Source: Huntiella abstrusa
Lineage: Eukaryota > Ascomycota > Sordariomycetes > Microascales > Ceratocystidaceae
DNA length: 64,000 nt
NCBI GenBank assembly: GCA_025685495.1
Contig: JAJNMT010000125.1
Coordinates: forward strand, 43,509 to 107,508
Reading direction: 5' to 3'
The first letter of the stretch is position 1. Every line of letters starts with the position of its first letter. The position numbers and the translations under genes were made by a program. Below the pieces are notes generated by a model. The model did no database searches and had not been told where the DNA came from. It saw only the letters and a list, made by a program, of their open reading frames with translations. Of this stretch, positions 57,333 through 64,000 are shown one piece after another.

Positions 57333-59187
57333 GCAAATTTCCATCAACCGATCAAGAGCTTACTTAGACTTTAATGATCCATTACAGATAGTTTCATGTA
57401 TTTCAATATGTGTATATATACCGTTGATCATACTACAAGACTGCCCAAGTGAACCCCAATTGTCGTTTCCCACATACCCCTACAGGACGAAGCTAGGGTG
57501 ATGTACACACTCTGTGGCATTTTTCTGTCATGTTCAATGGGTTAACTAATAGACCAACCAATTTTTATCGGCTATGGGACGGGGCGGAGCGTCGATCAAG
57601 TGTCAGAGGGTGACTTGAAAACTCGGGCTCCTCTCCCAGTGCCATTTTAATGCAAATTATTCTCCCAGTCATGGACCCAAACATATTATACGGACATTAT
57701 ATGAATGAGAAATCACAATCACGATGTTTTGGACAATACCAGTTCCATAGAGGCTACCTGTGGCTGAAGAAGCGTGTATATGAAAGATTTTCACCTAGTA
57801 GATTTTGTCTTGGTTGAACCTGTCACGTAAGGTTATACTAGTTTAGCCTTCAAAGATAGAGACGAGAAAGCAGGTTCAACTCAGCATGTACAGATCACAT
57901 GTAAAGATATGAAATTGAGCAAGTCCTGGATCGTTATAAAAACGTAGGGTCAATGATAATAGGTGAACTGTAATAAAATGTATAGATGCTTGGTCTACTA
58001 GGTTTCGTCATAGCCTCCTGAAAAGCCATCGTGACATATACTCATCAACCAACAACCCTATCACCGTCCGTGCACCATAACAACCCTAATGTCACACATC
58101 ACCAAGTTAAGACGACTTCACCTCAAACTGTGACATCACACATAAAACAAAGCGAGCTTCTAAAAACGTATCGACACGCCTAGCTCCTCTCTTGGGTTGT
58201 TGACGGAAATGCACCTTGTCAAAGTAGCTGAACTTATACAGAGTATAACCATCAATGTATCGAAAAGACTGCCAAAAATCAAAACTGGCGAAACTCATGT
58301 GCTACTGGATAACAAAGCCCATGGCTGTAAAGAACTTTGCGGTGTGTCTAGACGATTTCCACGACGATAGAAGATTTGAACGTCCATCATGGTATCCTCT
58401 GTTGTGTGTGCGTGTTAAGAGAGAAAGAGCACTGGATTTCGGAAATGGGAGATGGTGGTAACCTCTAGGTAACGATATCGAACCCATTCATGTCCTCTAA
58501 CCCAGCATTGGCTAGAAACACCGACTACTGTCGAACCCGACTCTGCGTTCACAAGGGTTGGTATGGTATACGTCATATATTAGGGTTATCGATGCAGATA
58601 TAAGTCAGGTCAAAGTATTGGATATTGTGACGTCATATGAGCTCCCCATCCATAGGATTTTGTGATAGGTTGTTGCCCAGCCACTGTGATGACCGGGTGC
58701 TGGTTACCCCGCGGATGTGTTGCGTTCCTCTCGACTTCTATCTCTTCTTGTCTTACCGATGTAGAAAACTCAATATACAGATATCAAGTACAGAGAATAT
58801 AGACATCTTGACTTTTTCTCCACACTCCAATATTCGTTGTGCTCTCTTTACTTTAACATTTGACAGCGTGAAAGGACGCAGGAAACAAACAATCGAAAAC
58901 TTGTAGGATTCAATTTGGAAACCTTTTAGCCTATCTTGGGCGAGTTTAGTGGGGCAACCAACCCCATGGGGAACTCTCATTGGCTGTCGCGTGTGACGGA
59001 TAAATAACCAATTATTGTACTGTATGTAAATAAATGCATACAAAACGAGGGGTATGTCCAGCCAGGTGTAGTAGCGCGACTTGTTGTTTGACTTTTACAT
59101 CTAGTGGCACTCAAATGACAGTTGCCCGTTAAGTCCAGAAACCAATACCCTCACATTAGCACGACTTCAACTGAAGTCACAGTCGTT
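57333..59187. other. Spacer between the two HET genes, containing a decayed copy
   Basis: About 1.85 kb. The middle holds the remains of a third HET gene (see the pseudogene entry). A perfect TGACGTCA lies at 58628-58635. The right end from about 58930 is the duplicated promoter of HET gene 2. Confidence 0.6.
57830..58500 (+). pseudogene. Decayed third copy of the HET-family gene (5' half only)
   Basis: Compared by eye with the two intact genes. At 57833-57890 the sequence resembles the end of exon 1 (TTTAGCCTTCAA, then AGCAGGTTCAACTCAG in place of the intron donor). At about 58181-58210 it matches the start of exon 2 (TAGCTCCTCT, GGTTGTTGACGGAAATGCACC). In frame from 58274 it reads KNQNWRNSCAT, matching KNQSWCKSCVT of HET 1, and then meets a TAA stop at 58310-58312. 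At about 58318-58345 it resembles the segment encoding FMVVKG, and at about 58450-58490 that encoding SPKWWGPNAEDIRPI. No HET domain proper follows. The best explanation is a dead duplicate; transcription is not excluded. Confidence 0.7.
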
Positions 59188-61098
59188 ATGTTCGAAGTTA
59201 TACCTATTCAATACCTAACATATCCGGATGATGGCGAGTTGGATAGCTATGAAGGTGAAGACACATATACCTTTACTGCTTTAGCCTTCAACGGCAACGA
59301 TGCCGAGGTAAGTGCAGATATGAACAAACCCGAGAATTCTGTATTTATACTAACACGTACCACATGTAGTCCTCTGGAGTTCTTGACGGAGGTGTGCCGG
59401 ATTCAACTAGCCAAACTCGCCCCGAGGACATGCGCTCCGCTTTCAAAACTGTTACCAAAAGCCAGAACTGGTGCAAGTCGTGTGTCACCATGATCGAAAA
59501 GTTCATGGTTGTAAAGGGTTCTGAGAGTTCTGTTAACGACTTCAGATGCCAAGATTGGTTTGAAAATTCATCGATCTATCGCCAAGCCTGGCCGAAACCA
59601 GACGGGGTAAAACCACCGGTCAAGAGCAGTCCCAAGTGGTGGGGTCCCAACGCAGAGGATATCAGGCCCATTCTTTCACCGGAAGCGCCCTTTGGTCCTG
59701 ACGGGCTCTCGCAGTGGGCCAGCTTTCCTAGCCCGGGTCAAGCCAAAGGGCTTAAACGGCTAGGTCTTAACATTAACTGTCCCATCTGTTATGCGCTGGG
59801 CGGAGCACTAATTCGAACTATGGGTCGTCCATATGATCACGAAATGTCCGACGCGCATCTTGCCTTGAAGAAGTTTGAGTATTGTCCTACAAGCTTTCGT
59901 GGTTACCAGGCCACGCCGCCGAAAAACACTCTGTGTATAACTCTGGGCGTTCAATACTGGCATCGTTGGAACTGGGGAAGGCCTGAACTTCACCATGAAC
60001 TCACCACTGTCAAACTGTTGATTGATCTCAAGGTTGATAACCCCGAGTTCTCTTCTTATGAGACTGGCAGGTTCAACCCCAAGTTCTTGAAAACGCTCTT
60101 GGAGGCGCCAGCTCCCCCTCAGCCGGAATCGCAATTGTCAACCACCGCCAAAGCCAAGCCTGGTAAGAACTGCGTTAGCATCATTGAATAGACCCCCATG
60201 CTAACCGTTAGTTGTAGTATTTCCTCGGTCATTCCGACTCATTGACGTCGACAAGGCATGTTTGGTGGAAATCACCGATCCCGATGTGAAGTATGCTGCT
60301 GTCAGCTACTCATGGAAACTTCATAGTGAATTGTTGCCATTGTACCCTTCGGCCAAACGCCAAAACGAAAGTGCAAAGTTTCATCAGTTAACTCCGGAGA
60401 CGGAGCGCAATTGGAAAAAGCCGGGATCTATGATGTACTTAGCGATTAACCCGACCGTCGTTGATTACATCAAGATCGCCCGGCAGCTCGATATTCCATA
60501 CCTCTGGATCAAGTCCTATTGTGTCATGGAAGATGACCCGATCGAAGTAGCCGACCACAATGCTGCCCTGTTGGATATCTGGTCCAACGCATACCTGTCC
60601 TTCTTTAACGCCATCAGCCAAGGTCCCCCCGGCAAACGTTGTACGGATGGTATTCCAGGTTACCGTCGTGATTTTGCTTTCGAACGGGAAGCATACAACC
60701 CTGATACAATGAATGGCGAAGCACACGAATGGCCCGTTTGGGGGGACGATGAAATACAAACAGTGTACTGGACCCGCGATGGGTGGACCTTTCAAGATGA
60801 GTTTCTCTCTCCTCGCCGCGTCTATTTCACAGACTTTGGTCTGGTTTTGCACTTGAACTGTCCAACGATTACCTATTTCCATCCTCACCCTGAGCACAAG
60901 GAACGCCCGTACGAAGAGTGTTGTTCTCACCTCAAGAGGGACATTACCGGCATTATCAAGACCTTTTATCGACACCGCTCCCACGATGCGGCGGACAGAG
61001 CTACTATGCTTGCCGCCATTTTTAAGGCTCGGGGGGCTTCGCAGGCTGACTATACGAGGCTATTGACAGATGAAAGGATCGATTACTCTATGTACTGA
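59188..61098 (+). CDS. HET-domain protein 2 (tandem paralogue of HET protein 1)
   Basis: Three exons (59188-59307, 59370-60162, 60218-61098; introns 62 and 55 nt) give about 597 residues, with splice sites at the same codons as the first copy. The N-terminal region has the same CKSC, SPKWWGP, EDIRPILSPE and CPICYALG blocks. The HET domain shows RLIDVDKACLVEI, KYAAVSYSWK (closer to the canonical SYxWG than copy 1), YLWIKSYCVMEDDPIE, and WTFQDEFLSPRRVYF, a near-perfect third HET motif. Exon 2 is far more similar between the copies (over 90% in 59579-59840) than exon 1 or the start of the HET domain. The gene appears intact. Downstream lies a long inverted repeat. Function as an incompatibility factor is inferred from the family. 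Confidence 0.87.
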
Positions 61099-61737
61099 CA
61101 TCAATGAATCGAGGACATACGTGCACAGGCTCTTTGGCTCTGTCATGTAGATAACTTAATACATTCACTTGGAGACTCACATGAATTATTACATATATGT
61201 AATGATGTTCTGAAACATAGATACTGCTGTTGATAAACAAGGTCGCCATATAACACAACGTCACTCTACATTCACGTTCAGTTGCGCATTATTTTCCCGG
61301 TGCCGTTTTGTTCGGCAATATGATCATGGAACTGCTCAAGTGTGAGTATGGTTGTGAATATCAGAGTATGTAGAGGGGGACAAGATAGTTGTATTGGTTG
61401 TTGTTCGGTCATTGTTTATTCAGTTATCTAACTAGAAGGGAGAAAGGGGGAGACGGGGAGAGACTAGATCCCCTTCCTAATTTCCTTTCTTTTCTTCCCA
61501 TCAAAACAACCAAGTAAAAACCTCGCAAAGAAAGACCGAACTTTTAGAGCAAAAGCTTACTTATACGAGAAGGAAACTTCCAATCCAAAAGTTCGCTCTT
61601 TCCTTGGGGGGTTTTTACTTGGTTGTTTTGGTGGGAAGGAAAGAAAGGAAATTGAGAAGGGGTGATGTAAGCCGGAACCCCATGTGTCTAAAGGACTCTA
61701 GTAACCCTAATAGTCGTTGTGCAAAATCATATAACTC
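61099..61737. other. Convergent intergenic region with a long inverted repeat
   Basis: Holds the 3' ends of HET gene 2 and of the leftward gene at 61738. The only structure seen is the inverted repeat at 61470-61662. Confidence 0.6.
61470..61662. repeat. Imperfect inverted repeat, 76-bp arms
   Basis: The left arm 61470-61545 and right arm 61587-61662 are complementary in about 68 of 76 positions, counted by eye, around a 41-bp spacer. The best-matched part is TTTTTACTTGGTTGTTTTG with its complement. It could be a miniature inverted-repeat element, a fold-back remnant, or a hairpin in the 3' untranslated region of the gene ending at 61738. No clear target-site duplication was seen at its ends. 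Confidence 0.85.
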
Positions 61738-63003
61738 TTACATGGCCATTCCGAAGAAGGCGCAAATCATGGCGACAGCCGCGACAAAAGGACGAGGAGT
61801 GTAAGCGTCGCTGGTGTAGTAGGCCTTGTCCTCCTCACTGACTTCTCTGGGCGCAATAGGCATAGGGCGAGGGGGACCAGTGACCTTGGTGACTTCAACA
61901 GCGCGGCTCTCGACGGGCTTCTTAGCAAAGTGGGCCTCGATATCTGCGGCGGGAACGTGACGCCAGATACCGTGGGTGGGGCGGTTAGCAGGGAAAGTGG
62001 CGTCACGACGAGAATGCTCAGTTCCGTTACCGTTAGGACCGACGTGAAGAGTCATGGTGCGGAGACCGGGGTAAGCAAAGTCCGCGCCACCGGGGACATC
62101 GACGCCGGCATCGACGGCATTCATGAGGGCTTCGAGAGGGGCGTGCTGAAGGACGGGGCAAGCGTGGAAGTTGCAAGTGGTGCTGGTGGAAGTGGAGGCA
62201 TCAGGGTTTGTCATGGCGTTGACGAGAGCGGCGGCCTCAGCACTGGCGGCGCAGGCTTCAAGCATCGAGTCCATGGGGATGTAAGAGACGGAGGCTGAGA
62301 TAGTTTCGTTGCGCTGAGAGACGGCGGTCATGTTGGCGGTCTTGGGGTAACGAACGAGGACGGGTTCACCCTCGGAAGTGAAGGCGTGAGCGGCCATCAT
62401 GGGAGTATTGTTAGACATGTTGAAGGCATCCATGTGGCAGTCGACGACAACGTTGAGGGGGGACGACTTGCTAACGCCGGAGAGAAGGTTAACGGTCTCA
62501 GTGGTGTTACCGCAACGGGAGAAGCTGGCGTCGTAGCCGGTGGAGGACCAGTCAGTGTTGTTTTCCTTTCTGCTATCGAGAACACGGCACATGACATCGC
62601 TAACAGAGCCGTGGATAGGGCCCAACGACTCCATGAACTTGAGATCGTTAGGTTGGGTAGTCAGCTCAGCGGCATCAGCGTCAATCATGAAGTTCTCCTG
62701 CTTGTCCGAGGTCGTAGTGCCGTTGTTGGTAGCGCTAGTGGCGTTGAAGCTGGCAGTCGGAGCGGGAGTGACACTGGGGAAGGTGGGGCGGGTGACAGAG
62801 ACGGTGGGGACAGTCACGGAACGGGTGCCGTCGCTGGCGGGGATGGAGAATGAAACAGGGGGGACGTTCTCGGGGAAGTTGGGGTCAACGGTGCCAGTGG
62901 GAGTTGCGAAGGAGGGGGTGGGGGCGAGGCCGACGGGAGTGGGACTGGAAGTCATGGTGGCTGTGACGCCGGGGTTGGCGAAGACGGAAAGGACAGCGGG
63001 CAT
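61738..63003 (-). CDS. Thr/Ser/Pro-rich, sequon-rich protein with a hydrophobic C-terminus
   Basis: No family recognised. Single exon, 421 residues. The start MPAVLSVFANPGVTATMTS is mildly hydrophobic but not a clear signal peptide. Residues 20-105 are Pro/Thr/Ser/Val-rich. The region 105-330 looks folded, with Cys in DVMCRVLDSR, SRCGNTTE, VDCHMDAF, LEACAAS, TTCNFHACPV, and many N-glycosylation sequons (NTT, NGT, NNT, NMT, NET). The last 20 residues are hydrophobic (FVAAVAMICAFFGMAM), which could be a GPI signal or tail anchor. A TATA box lies about 100 bp upstream. With the Trp-repeat gene it brackets the HET cluster, and both have C-ending codon bias. Confidence 0.72.
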   Translation of the reverse strand: MPAVLSVFANPGVTATMTSSPTPVGLAPTPSFATPTGTVDPNFPENVPPVSFSIPASDGTRSVTVPTVSVTRPTFPSVTPAPTASFNATSATNNGTTTSDKQENFMIDADAAELTTQPNDLKFMESLGPIHGSVSDVMCRVLDSRKENNTDWSSTGYDASFSRCGNTTETVNLLSGVSKSSPLNVVVDCHMDAFNMSNNTPMMAAHAFTSEGEPVLVRYPKTANMTAVSQRNETISASVSYIPMDSMLEACAASAEAAALVNAMTNPDASTSTSTTCNFHACPVLQHAPLEALMNAVDAGVDVPGGADFAYPGLRTMTLHVGPNGNGTEHSRRDATFPANRPTHGIWRHVPAADIEAHFAKKPVESRAVEVTKVTGPPRPMPIAPREVSEEDKAYYTSDAYTPRPFVAAVAMICAFFGMAM

Positions 63004-64000
63004 ATTGGAGGAGAGAGATGTCGATGAACTTTGGTGAGTTTGGTAGTTCGACGAAGAAAAGAGGAGAGAAACTAGAACTTGGTGAGAGGAGATTCTAGTC
63101 CCTTTTATATTCGACGGGCGACAGAAAATATTCCCAGATCAGTAAACTAGTTATAGAGCCCATCAGGCGGGTTGGTCCGCTATAGCAGTGTACAGCACCC
63201 ACTATAAATTCGTGTTTTCCAATAAATCTACAAAAAAGGTTCATTGTCTAGAGATGTTTCTGCCAAATGCAGACTATACCACCAATTGCCGTGTTTCGAG
63301 CCTTATCGGGAATAGTACCAAATTCCGCCGCGTACAAGCTTCTGTCAAAATGTGCGGGGAAGGATCGAAGGAGGATAATGATTCTGATTTGGGCGAGCGC
63401 AGGTTTGGAGAAATGTGAGGCTACTTGATTTACTGATTGGGACGTGAATGATGGAGGGATTGGAATCTGAGTCGGTAGGGTCATGCGCTATAAAATAGGT
63501 GCCACTATCAGTAGTTCAGTGGAGCATACTGAGTTGAAGGCACCTGTAATCTAGAAGCCGTGTATGTACCTGGTATTGTGTGGTCTACAACTACGTGTCT
63601 CGCGCAATTGAAGCATAATACTCTGTCAGTCGAACTATGTCCTGAGCCATCGTGACTGTCACAAAGTCCTTCCAAATTCAGCGTTACACCTAGAACATGC
63701 ATGCAATTCTTATCCTTTCAAACCCCGGTATCTTTGTGGGCCTGTAAGAATTGTCCACCACTGTAAGTGTGACAAGCGAGAACAGGAAGCACCAGAAAAG
63801 GGAAGTAAGGAATGTGGCCATTTGGGGCGGAATTATTGCCACAACCTCGCCACCAGCAAAAGATTTTGTAAAATCAGAACATTTGATTCCCTTAGGGCAA
63901 ATTCCAATTATGGTGATTAAATGCGGCCCAGGCCGAGGCTACTAACTTGTTTGGGAAAAAACGATTCCAATCAGTTCGAGAAGCCTGGTGGGAATTTCCC
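63004..64000. other. Right-end region with no supported gene
   Basis: About 1 kb. It holds the promoter of the leftward gene ending at 61738; beyond it only short frames of no recognisable family occur. Confidence 0.5.
63103..63110 (-). promoter_or_regulatory. TATA box of the sequon-rich protein gene
   Basis: The minus strand reads ATATAAAAG about 100 bp upstream of the ATG at 63003. Confidence 0.5.

Noticed and set aside
58100..58500. Possibility that the HET relic is a real gene with introns
   Set aside because: The in-frame stop at 58310, loss of a conserved Cys and absence of the HET domain downstream favour a pseudogene.

Overview
The window is nuclear DNA of a filamentous ascomycete (Pezizomycotina). 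The reasons are the short GT-AG introns (mostly 45-65 nt, with GTAAG/GTATG/GTGAG donors and CTAAC-like branch sites), the presence of a Tudor-SN (SND1) gene and HET-domain genes, and housekeeping orthologues such as UBC13, ETR1, RQC2, PET191, GLN4, TAL1, SOD1 and ROM2. I could not place it below that level with confidence. No transposon, tRNA, rRNA or CRISPR was recognised.

Layout. 1-1305 holds no supported gene. 1306-1922 is UBC13. 2249-6389 holds three paralogous multi-pass membrane protein genes with one intron each at the same codon position, arranged (-)(+)(-). 7932-8638 and 10896-12921 encode disordered proteins of unknown function, with mitochondrial enoyl reductase ETR1 (9150-10403) between them. 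14261-15907 is a LaeA-like methyltransferase, ending 29 bp from the stop of a GPI-anchored purple acid phosphatase on the other strand (15937-18174). Next come RQC2 (19126-22284), a steryl-ester-hydrolase-type lipase (22419-24066), PET191 (24671-25144) and glutaminyl-tRNA synthetase with an 8-nt microexon (25268-27377). 29784-31151 is a PPN2-like membrane phosphoesterase whose catalytic motifs are damaged. Then TAL1, SND1, SOD1, the Rho1 exchange factor ROM2 and, tail to tail with it, a GRAM-TBC-EF-hand RabGAP of the GYP2 type.

The right end (53-63 kb) is accessory in character. Two tandem HET-domain genes (55436-57332 and 59188-61098) flank a decayed third copy (about 57.83-58.50 kb). The cluster is bracketed by two unrecognised Ser/Thr/Pro-rich proteins, one built of about ten Trp-containing repeats, the other rich in N-glycosylation sequons and with a hydrophobic C-terminus. 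A 76-bp-armed imperfect inverted repeat lies just past the second HET gene. This block is the best candidate for something undescribed: an allorecognition-type cluster that evolves by duplication, conversion and decay.

Exons were assembled by eye from splice signals plus family conservation. Joins inside conserved domains are secure. Starts of the unrecognised proteins are less so.
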